From: Struthidea cinerea
Taxonomy: Eukaryota; Chordata; Aves; Passeriformes; Corcoracidae
Length of the DNA stretch: 64,000 nucleotides
NCBI GenBank assembly: GCA_013397865.1
Contig: VZTI01003931.1
Span: 1 to 64,000 of the forward strand
Direction of reading: 5' to 3'
The notes below the pieces were generated by a model. It saw only the letters and a list, made by a program, of their open reading frames with translations. It ran no database searches and was not told the origin of the DNA. Shown here one piece after another: positions 36,801 to 49,793 of the stretch. Numbering within the stretch: the stretch's first letter is position 1; each line of letters starts with the position of its first letter. The position numbers were made by a program, and so were the translations under genes.

Positions 36801-39800
36801 GCTCTGGTTTCTACTGCTTCCTTGAAGTTTGATTCTAAAACTACCAGCATAGTTGGCTATGGAACCTAAAACAAGACTTGAGTCTTTTTATCCTTTACCA
36901 ACAGTGCACAGAGAAGATTTTCAAGTAGCTCACTGTTGTCTCATTTGCATGTTTAAGCTACTTTTTCAGAGCAAGAAAAATAACAAAGAAATTAGCCAGC
37001 AGGACAGAACATAGCCTCTGTCTGATTTAGTGGTTCTATTACCATTGTGATTCATGGCTAATTCATACAAATGAAATTAGGTTATACATTACTATTAGGA
37101 GATTAACATTTCATGAATTTAATAAATGCTCTCATGGCTACTTTGAAATCTAATTCCCTGGCCTAAAATGTCACTGATGTCTGCTTGTTTTAGGCAAACC
37201 AATTTAATTCAGTTTAGTAGTGCTGGGAGAATGTTAGCTGAGATTCGTTTTGAGTGGAGTCCCTGCCCTTTTCTTCTACCCTCTGTCCCTCCCTTTCTGT
37301 AAATCTAAAATGCTATAATGTTAGAATGATGCAGGAAAAACACTCTGTTAGCTGACCACGTGCAGGAGAGAATGACATACTACTTTACATCAGCAAGATT
37401 GGAAATGTCAGGCTGTTAAGAATAAGCCTATTGGATACATAAATATAAAAGTTAATTAATGGTATTATGCACAGGCAGTGGTTGTATTCTATTAACTTGA
37501 GGATATGATCATTGTGCTGTTCTCCATGGCATAATATGATTTTCTCAAAGGCCCTCAGCAGTGTCCATTGCAGCCTTGGAATGGGTCATATTAAAGGCTT
37601 TATTCAATTGTGGTAAATATAAACATGTAATATTATTTCATCTCTAACTCAGATTCAGATTTACTCATTTTATGGATGAAACAAGGATGTCTTGCTGCAT
37701 TTGAGTATAAACCTCATTCTTTTTTCTTCCTGTACCAGCTTCTGAAGGATTCTGCAGCATTTGTTCAATCTGTACTAAGACCCACCCTGCACCCACACCC
37801 AACAGCTTCCCCTTAAATAATTTCCAGTTAAATTTTATGGACTTCTTCATGCTAAAGTTCTGCCCCTGCCTGACAGTGGTTTGGTCATGAACCCTGGAGC
37901 AACTGAAGCCATAGCCAAAGACAAGAAATGCAGGGTTTATTTTTGTCCTCTGTTTTTGGCACAGTTAAACTTAGTTGTGGGGGTTTTTGTTGTTTGGTTT
38001 TTTTTCTTTCTTTCCCCTCCTGCAATAGGGAGCAGTGAGAACTAGGAGGAAGGAGAGGACCTCTTCCCAAGACCCATGCTTTGGTGCCTGGAGTACTTGT
38101 GGAGGGTCCACAAGTGAGAGTGGGATGAATCCTGATCATGTGGAAGAGAAAGATGGGGTGAAGCTGGGCTGGAGCTGAACCTAGATCAAAAATCTTCTTA
38201 TTGGTGAACTGTTACTTAAAAGAAGGCTAGATCAATTACAGGATTTTAACTTAAAAAATAGGTAAACTGTTATTTGTCACATGAAATAAATGGCTTGAAT
38301 ACCAAATGTCAGGAAAAAAACTAACTGAGCTCTAGAGAGAATCCAAAGCCCTGAAGAAAATTGGCTGTATTTAAACTGCTCATCGTGGCCAAGCTTAAAG
38401 GCCTGGCCAAGCCCCAATGTACCTTACAACAATTATTTATGGCTGATGGTGCTAAGTCACAGGCCAGCTCTTTTGCTTTGCTGTGCCTGAGGGCTGCTGG
38501 GTCAGTGCCTCCAGCTTGTCCCACATTGCTGTGTCTCAGAGTTTCTTGCTTCTCCTCAGCCCCAAGACCAGATGCTGTCCCTCTGTGACTCTCTCCCCCT
38601 GTCTGACTTCCCTGGCAACAGTGGGGGCTTGGGAGGAGAAGTAGGATCAGGCCCTAAAACAGCCTGACCTTGCCTGGGAGATCATAAACCTGCATACATT
38701 TCCTTCTGCTCTGCATTTACAAATATGATCTCCTTGAGCCATTAACAAGAGACAGCACTTTCTTCATTTGAAAGGAAGAGGTTTCTGTGACAATTCCTTC
38801 CACAAAGATTTCTCAGCCTTCTAGGTAATGTCCATTTCCCTTACCTTCAGTTTTCCGTGTTTTCAGTGTAGTTGTATTATTTCAGAAATCCCTTCCCAAG
38901 TGAATATCAATCTGTAAATGATATCTGAGCTACTCCTCCCTTGCTCTCAAAATCCGTTCCCTGAATCATCTTTATTACCGTGCCTAAAAGACATATACGA
39001 TGCATTGTTAATTGCCAGCTGGGGATCACTTATCATTATTGATTTACTTTTAAATTACTCTGACAAGATGAGGAACAATAAACCTGAGCATGTAACTCAC
39101 TTTCATGATGGTATATTGTTGCTGTTATCCTCATGTCCATAAATTCATAATTGCAGTTTGCCTAAAATCACTGACTTGTTTTTGTTCTGAGACAACCATC
39201 TGCCAACAGGCAGTGCTTTCCTGTGTCATTCAACAGCAAATGCTATATTCCCCTGATACTCCTTAGAGAAATGGAAAAATCTAAAGAAAAGAGTTCATAT
39301 TCTTACTGAGGTTTAGTTTGCAGTATTTTGAACAGAACTGCCAAAATGAAACATCAGACTGTAGCTTTTTTTTTTGACCTACAGTTCTATTTGAAATGAA
39401 AACTTGTTTTCTAAATTGGCAATGTTCCTGATAAGCTGTCACAAGTTTTCATGTTTACTTTTACTATTTTTTCATGGGCTAGACACTTTTTCATTGGTTA
39501 TTGATAAAGATGTCTTTAAAAAAAAAGTGCTCTCCATATATTAGTGGGAGAACATAACTCTAAAATACTTATTCATGTAATTATGCCAATCCTGAATTAC
39601 ATCCAAAGGTAATTTAGAAAATTTTAAAAGCTCTAAGCTTTCAGACTTTATAATTTTGACATTACATGAATTTTAAAAATGCTCAGATAAATTTCTTTCC
39701 CTAATTGAGCTGATGAACAGAACTTAATCATGGTGCATGCCTGTGTGCCGACTTGTTTGCCTAAAGAACTTAATGGGAAGCTTTGCGAGGCTCAGCAAAC

Positions 39801-40412
39801 AAAATTCAAGAAGAAAGGGCAAAAATCCCAAACAATTCTTCCTAAAATCCTCACGTGGGCAATCTTGAAAAGAAGAAGCAAAAATACTAACAGAAAACCA
39901 CAGCTTGTGCCAATTTTGGGGCCTTACAGCTCTGTGCCACCACCATGGGTGCTTGGTCCCTGATGCTGCCCCAGTGCTTACATGAGAGGCCTGAAACTCT
40001 GAACTGATGCATTTATGAATCCCTGATAATCTTAAGCATAATTTTTAGCTTAAGTTGATTTTTAGTGCTTGTATTTTATTAGGATGAGAGATATCCCAGC
40101 TTTGACTTTAGGCCATCAGTGCATTTGAGAGCTTTGTGAGGTTCTGTAAAGCACATATTGGTAAAAGAATAAAGAAGAAAAGTTTTGCAAATGGAAATAA
40201 TTCTGAAAGCACGGCCTCAGATACCTTAACTTTTGGGCTCTATATTGGAACTTCTAGAAACCCTAGAAACACAGTGTAAACCTACATTTACCAAAAAGCA
40301 GCTTTCCCAGAAGGAAGTTCAAGTACCCTGAGATTGCAGATTAGATAACTCTGCCTTACTGCTGTGTGAATGCACTTTAAATTACTCTGGCTTCAGCTGG
40401 AGATTCAGTAAA
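36801..40412. other. Intergenic, no gene seen
   Basis: No supported gene, RNA or named repeat. The open frames do not resemble known proteins. Confidence 0.5.
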
Positions 40413-40800
40413 TTGATTGTTACTTTCTAGAATTTGCAAACATTAGTTTTTGAAGAAATGTTGTTCATTTAATACTTTCCATAATTGACTCTTGATTCTT
40501 TGCTGAGGTTAAGACCCTTGATTTGATTTTAAATTTGGCAGTAACTTTGATTGATTCTTAATTTAAGTTAGAAATAATTGAACTATGGCAACGTTTCCTT
40601 AACTTTATTGATTTTTTTTTTTGGCTGTAATCTGTTGTCAATGATTTTAATAACATTCATTCAAAGAAGTAAAATCAGCTTTCTTTCCATAAGGAACGTG
40701 GATCTTAAATCCTCTAAGATTACATTTGCTATTTTAGTTCTTGATTCATAAGCCTCAGGATAATGTAATTGCTAGGTTTATATTGATTTTAAGTTTGATA
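40413..40800 (+). promoter_or_regulatory. Cluster of TTGATT motifs
   Basis: Nine TTGATT hexamers occur on one strand within about 375 bases (40413, 40492, 40518, 40523, 40547, 40551, 40608, 40741, 40783), plus TTGATA at 40795. The reverse form, AATCAA, is essentially absent. TTGATT overlaps the TGATT half-site used by PBX- and HNF-type homeodomain factors. This could be an enhancer, or a relic of a repeat with a TTGATT-rich unit. Function is not shown. Confidence 0.3.
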
Positions 40801-43800
40801 CTTTAGCCATGTAGATGCATAAAGATTCAGGTGTATTGTTTCAGCTAAGCTGGAGTGTATGGAAGGGAATATAACCACTACCTGGTGATGTGGTTGTACA
40901 ATAGGTTCATACAGGCCCTATTTGACAGCAGGTGAAAGCATTCCTTCTGCTTCAATTCCTTCTGCTTCTATTTTAAGATAGTTTTGATCTTATTAACTAA
41001 TTTCCATCCATCCTTTTTATGTACTGTTAAATAAGGGTATTAAGAGTAGCAATTGCATCCCAGTGGTTGGAGCGCTTTTGTATTCGTGTACATTCATATT
41101 AAAAAAATAATCTTGTGATGTTATTTTGTTTTTGGTGAGACAGGTTGGGTTATAATAACTGGCTTCTGTTTCAGAAGCTCTATGGAGGGGTGGAAAGGTG
41201 CCACTGAGTAGGCTTCTGGAGAGAAACTCCTTTTTTTTTTTGTAATATGCAGTAGAAGAACTAAATAAATATTCCTCAATTTTGTTCCAACTTTTTGATA
41301 AGGAGAACAAAAGCTGAGGCAACCTTTGTGAGGAAGGGCCAGACTTCTGCTGTGCTTGGAGCAGAGCCTTTGTGTTCATTCATGGGAGGGCTGAACAGTG
41401 AAGGGAGAGGTCTCAGCTCTCTGCAAGTAGTACTACTGGGTTTTCACACAGCCTAAGTTTTGTACCTCATCATTAATTTTCTTAGCTGTTGTATCCCTGC
41501 TGGCCTCTGACAGACTTGCTTTGCACAAATCAAATTGCAGATATGGACAGACCAACAGTTTGGAAGGGGCTTGCTTCATTTCGTGCTTGCGTTTTGGAGA
41601 GGCTTTTCCTTGTGAGATGGTAGACATGACACAGGGACCTAGCTTTCCTTACACATCTCCTGGTTTCTAATGAGAATTTTAGATGGATAAAAATGGCACG
41701 GAAAAGCTCCCACATCCTTTCTTCTTTGTCTTGTCTGTTTCAGGGGAGTATCAGTATCATTAAAAACTGACACCATGAAGGGGTTCAGCCTGCTTAGTGG
41801 TGAAGGTTTAACATAGAAGATGTGGAATATGACCATGATCTTGCAGTATTTATTGTCTGTTTCTGTGTAAGTACTGCTTACATGGTTTCAGCTGTAGCAT
41901 TGAAGAAATAATTTTTGAGTATTAAATATCTCTTGCATGTCAAGATTTTGATATTGCTTTAATTCTCCCACAGTCACTAGTAGTCATTTGTTTTCATGAC
42001 TCTTCAGTCTGTTGCTCTACTCCATCAGCAGGATGTTAAAACTTACTCAAAAGTGAGAAACAAATTGCACATTCCACTGATTTTAATAAAAACACATTTA
42101 ATCTATTCCAGGAGAGAACATGCCTGGCTTCTTCTAGAAGGTACTCAGTTTCCTTTTATAATCCATTTGGAGTTCTTGTATGAATGAAATTAGAGATTGC
42201 TGTCTGCTTTATGGAAAGAATATCTGCTTTTCCAAAGTAAGCTTAATATTATTAAATATTTTAAGACTAAATATCTCTTCCAGCTGGGAAAGGATTTCAT
42301 CCTTTTGACCAGAAATCTAGAAATCTTCAGAAAATCTAATGCAAAAGCTGGGAAAGTGAAAACGAAGTCATCTTTAAAAACCTGTTAATTATTTTTCTGG
42401 AGCGTGTTTAAGCCTACAGCTTACTCTGTCTCAGAGATTTAACAGTTTAGGAAGCCTTATCATTAAGCAACTGCAGGAGACTAATTTTTTTCTAAAACTG
42501 CGGAACCCTGGAAGAAAGATATGTCTATATCCATGATTGATCCGCAGTGCTGTTCAGTTGTTATATGCCTCTGCTAAATGTGTGCAGTTCAAGGCAGGGT
42601 TACTCCCTGATAAGAAAGAAATTCAGGCACCGTGGCTGTGTGAATATTTATGTCTGCAGTTTCTTTACACATGCTGCTTAAGATTGACTGTGGTTCAAAA
42701 AAAAATGACATCTGCAATACCTGTTTTTTGCAATAGGTCATGTTTGTAGATGTGCTAATTTCTTACTCCTCAAAACACTCTAACCTTTGCCACCCTCCTT
42801 TGGCAGCCTCTTACTCTCCTTTCTTCAGAAATTAGATGTGTGAATGTTTTATTGTCTACTTCTTTATTATTTTCTGTATTGAAAGTAATATTCACAGCGT
42901 TACTTATTGTCTTCTTTCAGTTGGCATTCAGTCTGTTGTTCCCAAGTGAATGCAAGTGAGTCACCTCTTCCAATTTCTTTCTAGGTCAGGAAATTTCTTT
43001 CTACAGCCAGGTCAGCATCTCAGTTTTCACCTGGTTTGAACTGGATCAGATGATGGTTGTTGGGGCTGAGAAACCATGGATTTCTGGAAGAGAGCTCATG
43101 GCTGCTGTTCTGCCACCTTATATCTAGTTTTTGTACATTTTTTTTTCCTCGTACAGTATTTTGGCTGCTTATGGCATCTTTCTCCAACAGCTAAAATTAT
43201 GGAAGATGTACTGGAGTAGGAGGTTTTTGAGGATTTTCTGCATGGTTGTTACACACACAGGTTGTTTACCATGCCTGGCAGTGTCTGTGCACTGTGTTTC
43301 ATAGGATGCTTCTTGCTACTTCATGGACTCTGCAGGCTTCCATGGGCCTCACCTGGCTGAGGCACCTCCTTCCTGCAATGACAACCACTCACCACTGCTG
43401 CCTATTTCCAGTCTGTTTTCCTCATTTCTGGGATCAGCCCCACCGCCTTGCTCAGGCTCAGGGCCCAGCAGGGCATTTCTAACCCAGGTAATGTGTTAGG
43501 TCAGAGATGCCAAGCTGTGTGCCCGGGACCAAGCAGCACACCGGGGGGCCTCACCAGGCAGAGCCCAGGCACCCCAAACCTAGCACTGCCGCTCTTCTTT
43601 GTAAGCACTGTGACAGGTCCTCAGACACTTTCTCCTCAGCCTCCTCCCAACGATTATCTTCCCTAATGTGTCCATCATGATGTATTAAATTGGTTAATTA
43701 ACTTATCCACTGAGCATGAACTCAGGCTCCTGCAGCTGGCAACATCAGGCATTCTTTAGAGACAAAGCAACTGTTCCTCTTACAGTAGCCGACTTATATT

Positions 43801-44424
43801 GTGTAGCCCTTGTTAGACCTTTGAACTATGCATATCTATTAGCCCACTATCTAGCCACTTATCAGTCATGTTCACAAGTTCCCCACTGCTTCCGTGGCAC
43901 TGCAAGTATAATTAGATGTAATATTTTTTCAGGTCTACACCACATTAAATCTACGTGACTAAGCAAAAATGGTTTACCCTCAAAGTAAGAGTTTTTTTCA
44001 GAATTTTTCTTATTACATACTCTACATAGTCATTGATTCATTCAGTTAATTAACTAAATTAAATAGTTAATTAATTTTCAACAACTCTCAGATATTATTA
44101 GCTATTTTTTAGGAACTGAGAACATTTTACAGTTGTGGAACAACTCCAAAAAAATCTACACACTTGCCTTTTCTGCTGTTGTGTGATGAAGACCCTGTGA
44201 TTTGTTACTCTGATACCTAAAATCGTACCAAAAAAAACCCCAAAACAATCCACCTGAAAGAAAAAGATAAACATGAAAATTCTTTTTCAATGCATACACA
44301 TATAGCCATACATACATGCTGGGGTCTGTGCATGATATATATCTCTGTCTATGTATCTATGTCTCCTACTGACCTTGAGAAAGGTTTTGTCTGCCTGGAG
44401 TATTCTATTCTGTAAAGTGGATAC
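40801..44424. other. Intergenic, no gene seen
   Basis: Mostly AT-rich DNA, with a moderately GC-rich patch at about 43260-43660 that has few CpGs and no recognisable coding similarity. A 10-bp homeodomain-type palindrome, GTTAATTAAC, lies at 44045-44054, with a near-copy at 44066. Confidence 0.5.
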
Positions 44425-44429
44425 AGGCA
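44425..44429 (+). repeat. Target-site duplication, left copy (AGGCA)
   Basis: A five-base direct repeat that immediately precedes the TG start of the LTR. It is identical to 45048-45052 on the other side. Confidence 0.75.
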
Positions 44430-45047
44430 TGTCCTAGTTTGGACAAATTTGGAGGAAAATATCCTCTGATAGAAGTCAGGTTGCAACCACCCCTCCCCCA
44501 CCAGATTCGGGAAAAAAACAAATTTTCCTCGAAGAAAAGTGAAAGAGATAAAAGCTATTTATTTAAGAAACACACAGGTAGGGAATAATAATGCTAAATA
44601 ATGAGATCTCTCTCTCTGTGGAGAGAAAACCTGGGAAGATTTCAGAGGTCTTCTGTAGGTGTGGTCTCTCTCCTCCTGGGAGCTGGGTCGGCGAGACCCC
44701 ACCCCCGGGCCTCCGGGGTAAAAATTCTCCTGATGCGTTCAGATGTTGTTGAAACAGTCCAGAAGAGGACAACAAAAAAACCCAAAATCCTGGGAAAACG
44801 AAATTCAACTCTCTGTCTTCTGCCGGGAAAAAGAAGAGCCGAAAAAAAAAGTTGGCTGAAAAAAAAAAAAACCCAAGGCACCGCAGAAGCCGAGGAGCGT
44901 ATCTCCGTGTCCTTGAAACAACTGCTTTGAAAAGTTGTTTTGTTTTTTTTTTTTCTGTCCCTCTCAGGCTCAGTTTAAAGGCACAGAAAAGATTGGTGGG
45001 CATAGAGTAGCAGTAGGGGATACACATCATAAAGTCATCCCAAGACA
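44430..45047 (-). mobile_element. Solo LTR of an endogenous retrovirus
   Basis: This 618-bp element begins TG and ends CA. Its short imperfect terminal inverted repeats are TGTCCTAG on one side and, reverse-complemented, TGTCTTGG on the other. It is flanked by the perfect 5-bp duplication AGGCA. Orientation is inferred as minus because AATAAATA occurs on the minus strand near 44560-44570, about 480 bases into the LTR, where the R region poly(A) signal should sit. It is locally GC- and CpG-richer around 44690-44720 and has long A and T runs. No internal retroviral genes are present, so recombination between two LTRs probably removed them. A 5-bp duplication is usual for avian ERVL-type elements, but the family is not certain. 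Confidence 0.82.
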
Positions 45048-45052
45048 AGGCA
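45048..45052 (+). repeat. Target-site duplication, right copy (AGGCA)
   Basis: The identical five-base repeat directly after the CA end of the LTR. It supports integration as a unit. Confidence 0.75.
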
Positions 45053-46176
45053 GCAATGTGTATCTGAGGTATTTTCCTGGAGAGGCGTGTGCGGTCCTGT
45101 GGCACAAAGTGCTCTGACCTCAGTGCTCATTAGTCCCTCACGCTGGGTGGGATTCCCTTGGCTGCACGCTGCCTGCAGGGAGCGACTGGTGAGAAGGTCC
45201 GGCAGCTTCTGGCCTGGGGTGCCTGAGGCCTCAGCATCTTTCCTTGCTGCTGACGCAAGAAGATTGCATGCTTTAAGCTTTGTTTCATAGTATATGGATG
45301 AGTCACACCCTCTTTCCTCACTTTAAATTTTTTCTTCATTCACATGAATTTGATATACTTCGTTGGATTTTCTATACATTATTCTTTTTATAAAATGAAC
45401 TTTTCTTCATCATCCTACAATTTTCAAAGATGAATAGTGTGCAGTGGTGCAACAAACTTCTTATTTCTGTGGTTTCTTGGTTCTCTGGTTTAGAGGATTC
45501 TAGAGTAACTTTTTTTTTTGGTCTGGCTTTCAAAATACAGTAAGAAATGGACTTTATTTTTTTTCTGAAGGAAAAGCTGAGCTGTAAATTAAAATAATAT
45601 ATATGCTCTGTGACATCCATAATACAGCAAACTCAAGGAGCTTTAGCAGTGTATGGATTTCTGAGTACTCAGACATTTCACAGTTTCACTCCAGTCAAAA
45701 ATAAGTGTGCAAGTTATAACCAAAAATTAGCAGAAAGACTATCTATGCTAACATAAATTAGAAAAACAATGAACTCTAGATAATTAAGAATGGCTGGATC
45801 CTGCAATTCTGAAAGTCATGTGAATATATAACTACTTCAACTTATTAGTGAACAGTTGAACCTAAGCTATTTTGAAATCATTTTATATCTTGCAATAATG
45901 AAACTGTTGGACCTAAGACCTCCTTTGCAAATACTCCCATCAACTGCATTTCATTCGTTGTGCAAAATTCTGTTGCTAGGACACGATGCTACCAGAACTT
46001 CATCTTATTTCCTTCAGAACTGATATTTTAACATCTAAGACAATGATTCCTTCTCAAAGATGTGCTCAGGTGTCTCATGTTCCTGTGTTTACTACTGGAT
46101 CTCTAAGTTAATGCTTGCTTGCATATACAAGAGAGGAGAAGAGACCTCCATTTCTTCCTCCCTTACAATGAAAAAA
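45053..46176. other. Intergenic, no gene seen
   Basis: No supported feature between the solo LTR and the next CR1 copy. Confidence 0.5.
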
Positions 46177-46650
46177 TCATAGAATCATAGACAGGTTTGG
46201 GTTGGAAGGGACCTTAAACATCATCTAGTTCCAGCCCCCTGGCATGGGCAGGGACACCTTTCACTAGACCAGGTTACTCAGAGCTCCATCCAACGTGGCC
46301 TTCAACACTCCCAGGGATGGGGCTTCCACAGCTTCTCTGGGCACCCTGTTCCTGTGACTCACCACCCTCACAGTAAAGAATTTCTTCCTAATATGTAGTC
46401 TAAACCTACCTTCTTTCCATTTAAAGGCATCACCCCTATCACTACATGCCCTTTTAAGAAGTGCCTCTCCAGCGTTCTTGTAGGCTCTCTTTATAAAGTC
46501 TCTGTGGACCCTTTTCTTCTCCAGGCTGAACGACCCCCACACACTGATGCTGTCTTCACAGAAGCAGTGCTCCAGCCCGTGGATTATCTTTGTGATCCTC
46601 CTCTGGGCTCGCTCCAGTGCATTCACATCCTCCTTATGTTGGAGGACCCA
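46177..46650 (-). mobile_element. CR1 LINE with the C-terminal end of ORF2, minus strand
   Basis: It starts with the inverted tip TCATAGAATCATAGACAGG, then GGGTTGGAAGGGACCTTAAA, then the inverted 3'UTR (GCATGGGCAGGGACACC, ACCAGGTTACTCAGAGC). On the minus strand the frame 46264-46626 still reads as the C-terminus of the CR1 reverse-transcriptase protein: LERAQRRITKIIHGLEH, GSFSLEKKRVHRDFI, RKKFFTVRVVSHRNRVPRE. It runs uninterrupted to about the normal C-terminus, so this copy is less decayed than the others. It is nevertheless heavily 5'-truncated and cannot be active. Confidence 0.93.
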
Positions 46651-49600
46651 GGCAAGAAGTTGCTACTTGTTTCAGTTGTGGTTTTCTTTGTAGCTGTGTA
46701 CAAGGATGTGAATGAAGAATACAATTAGTTGGAAAACTTCTCATTGAAAAACTGTGAACAAAATATTGGTAAACATTTGCCTAAAATGCGTTTGGGTTTT
46801 CCTAAGTGATGATAGTGGTGGGCATGCTCAGGAGGTGAAATCACAAGAAAGTAAGGAAAAGTTAGGACACAGGTGTTTGGATATATTTTCTGTTGGTGGG
46901 AACGTAATCCTAGAGCATGGCTGAGGATTTACTGAGGGGAAAATTAAATAGATTTAAAAAGATCTTGAGATAAAAAATTCTCTCTTACAAGAAAACTTGG
47001 ATGTAAAGGCTGTTTTTTAGGGCCTCAACCCAATGCACTGCTGGAAGCCAGGCAGAAGTTTTTACTTGCCCTGATATGGCCGTTCAGTGCACTTACAACT
47101 AAAACACCTCTGTGTCTAGTTCCTAGGATCATAAGTTCCCACATGCAATCTCTTTAAACATAATGAAAAGTAATTTTATTTTTTCCTTTTGCGTGCCAGA
47201 ATAGCAAGTCTTTTTAAGAGTGGTAGTGGGAAGCATGAACATATGGCTACAAATGCTTAGGAGCACACTTTACTTCAGACACAGCTAACTGACCCCTTGT
47301 GGCTTCCTGATGTTCAAAAAGGGAGAGGCAGAGAAATGCTGAAAGTTTGGTGTATAATACATGTATTTCAGGCTGCTGGAGAGAAAAGGGTCAGTGTTTG
47401 ATTTTACATGGTTACATGGGGCATGGGTAGCTCAGGAGCCACTCTAAGAAGACAAACCTGAAAGGAAGATTTATTCATATTCAGTTGAGGAACGATTTTA
47501 GCTGCCTCAGAGATGATCCCACTGCTTGAGCTGCCTTCTAGGGGCAATCCTGGATGCCAGCTCTGCGCATCATGGATACTGCAGTTAAGGGCAGCCAGCT
47601 GAGCAGACTCATGCCTGTGTACAATGTGCATTTAAATGGAAGTGGTTTAGGCAGACTCCACTGCATGGGCTGACTTTCCCAGCATGGGTTTCATTCTTCA
47701 GTGGAATGACACTACCCTTGCGTGAGACAAATAGTATCCATTAGAGTTAAGTGCTGCTGCTAGGCTGGACTTCTGACCTTCAGCTGCTTGGCAAAATGGG
47801 TGCAACATTCATCTGTGGTTAATATTACTGAGTTGTTTTGGGTTTTTTTTTATGCAATAGGAATTTCCTTTTTTGCTGATGGAAGCTCCATTTATCCAGG
47901 ACATGGCTTCATGCTGCAGTGTCTGGGTTTTGTCTATAAAATTTTTTGCTTGTTTTTTCAATTCCCAAGACAGGAATTGCTTTTCCTTTGTGAAAGAAAA
48001 GTGTTATAAGGCAGCTTTCTAAAACTCTCTATTGTAATATTTATACAGGAGGAACAAAAAATGATATAATGCCATCCTAATAAATAATGTAATATGTATT
48101 AGACTCTTCATTTCTCAGAGCCCATGGAAAGAATCTGGCTTTGTGTTTGTTACTGGCTAGTATATATTACAGGAATATTTTTACTGAATTTAAATCCAGG
48201 GGTATAAGATACCGTTCTGAATTTTCCATATACAAAGTAGTCATACATAAAGTGTCTGCCTCCTGGGCAGAGAAACCAAGCAGTAATCATACATCTGCGA
48301 GTCACAGAAATAAAATGGACTTGAAGGGCCTTTAATGCACATTTCATCTCTCGTCTTTATTCTGTTTCAGCTCCCAGGCTTCTGGTTTTGCAATAACAGA
48401 GGCTGAAATTATTGTTGGGTGGGCACAAGATGAATGCTAACAATCATCTTCATCCTGGGATAGTTTTTCACAAAACACATGAGTTGCAATAAGTACTCTC
48501 ACTAGTTTAAAATAATTGTATTGACTCTATGGACTACTACACCAGTAAAATCTGTGAGACCACTCCATACTTGGCATGTGTCTTGGCACTTGGAGCATGC
48601 TCACCTCTGCTTTTTAAATGTTTTTGAAAGCTTATTTATCATGTATCCACTAATTCATTTCTGTCTTTGCTAACGTGAGACAACTCTTAACTAGCTGTTA
48701 ATTTGAACCTGTATGTTAAACTCTGGGGAATTGTTTGGGTATGTTTTTTGAAGCAGATTTTGTACCACCTTAAAATGGGATCATTACTCTGTGAAATCAC
48801 AGGCTATTCCGACATTCAGAAGACTTGGGATTTATTTTGTTCCCTTCCAGGAGGCTTGGGGATTTTGTTTGTTTGGTTTTGTTTGTTTGCTTTTTAATAT
48901 GTGCATCCTAAGATCCGGGTTTATGAGCAAAAATGTTAAAAGGATTAGGACTGCAGCTGAGATACCACAGTGATAAGGGTGGTGTGACTGTGCAGGGACA
49001 TACACACCCAACCGCACTGCAACTTGTTCGTTTTCCATTAGATCTCAGTCAGTTTGCAGAGGAGGCTTGGGAAAAATTTGGCGAGACTGCAAAGCCACTG
49101 AACAAGGTTTCCCCTGGGACATAGAGGTTGCAGAGAAGAGGGGTATGTACTGAAAGCTGCCCCAGCTCAAGTACTCTGCTGGGTCATCAGCTGTGCACTA
49201 CTACCCATGGCAAGGAGGAGCCTACCCAGTGCCTGGAGCTAGACTAACCCAGACTGGTGAGTGCCACTGCAGGTTTGGCCACTCCTGAGGCTGCTCAGAG
49301 CTCTACTCTCAGCAGCTTTGTGATGCCAAATTCTCACCTTCTGCATGAAATGGAGGAGCCTCTGCAGGTGGTGGGCTTTGAGGACAATAATGTCTGCTAC
49401 TCCTATTCTCCTTTTGCTTTCCTTGTTGAAAATCACTTATAGGAGCAACTTATTTTGGGAGTTAGGGCACATGTCATAGGCGTTGGGAAGACTTTGGCTG
49501 GGGGCAGTTGAGCGAAATTGTCACATGAGCCAGTAGTTGGACTTCTGAGGGTTTGATTTTGCAGCACAGGGAAATCTTTTTGACTTTCAAGTTTAAGATT

Positions 49601-49742
49601 CTGTTTTATCCTCTGTTATGTCATTGCAGACTCTCTTACTGAAAAAGATGTGAGATCAGCACCAAAACCTGCTAAGCCAAAGTTAATACTGGTGTTGAAG
49701 TATAGGCCAGGCTGTAACATAAACCCAGGATTTTGCCAGATT
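46651..49742. other. Intergenic, no gene seen
   Basis: No gene. The short stretch 48300-48345 (GTCACAGAAATAAAATGG, then GGACTTGAAGGGCCTTTAA) weakly resembles an old inverted CR1 tip but is too decayed to call. Confidence 0.45.
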
Positions 49743-49793
49743 ATGTATATATATAATATATATAATATTATATATATAAAATATATAATTTGC
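49743..49793. repeat. AT dinucleotide-rich palindromic tract
   Basis: An almost pure A/T tract built from TATA units. It contains a perfect 22-bp palindrome at 49756-49777 centred on AATATT. Such tracts can extrude cruciforms and are prone to length change. Confidence 0.9.

Noticed and set aside
44563..45105. 180-codon minus-strand open frame, the longest after OXSM
   Set aside because: It lies almost wholly in the solo LTR and crosses the LTR edge and the target duplication. Phe-rich runs come from T-tracts.
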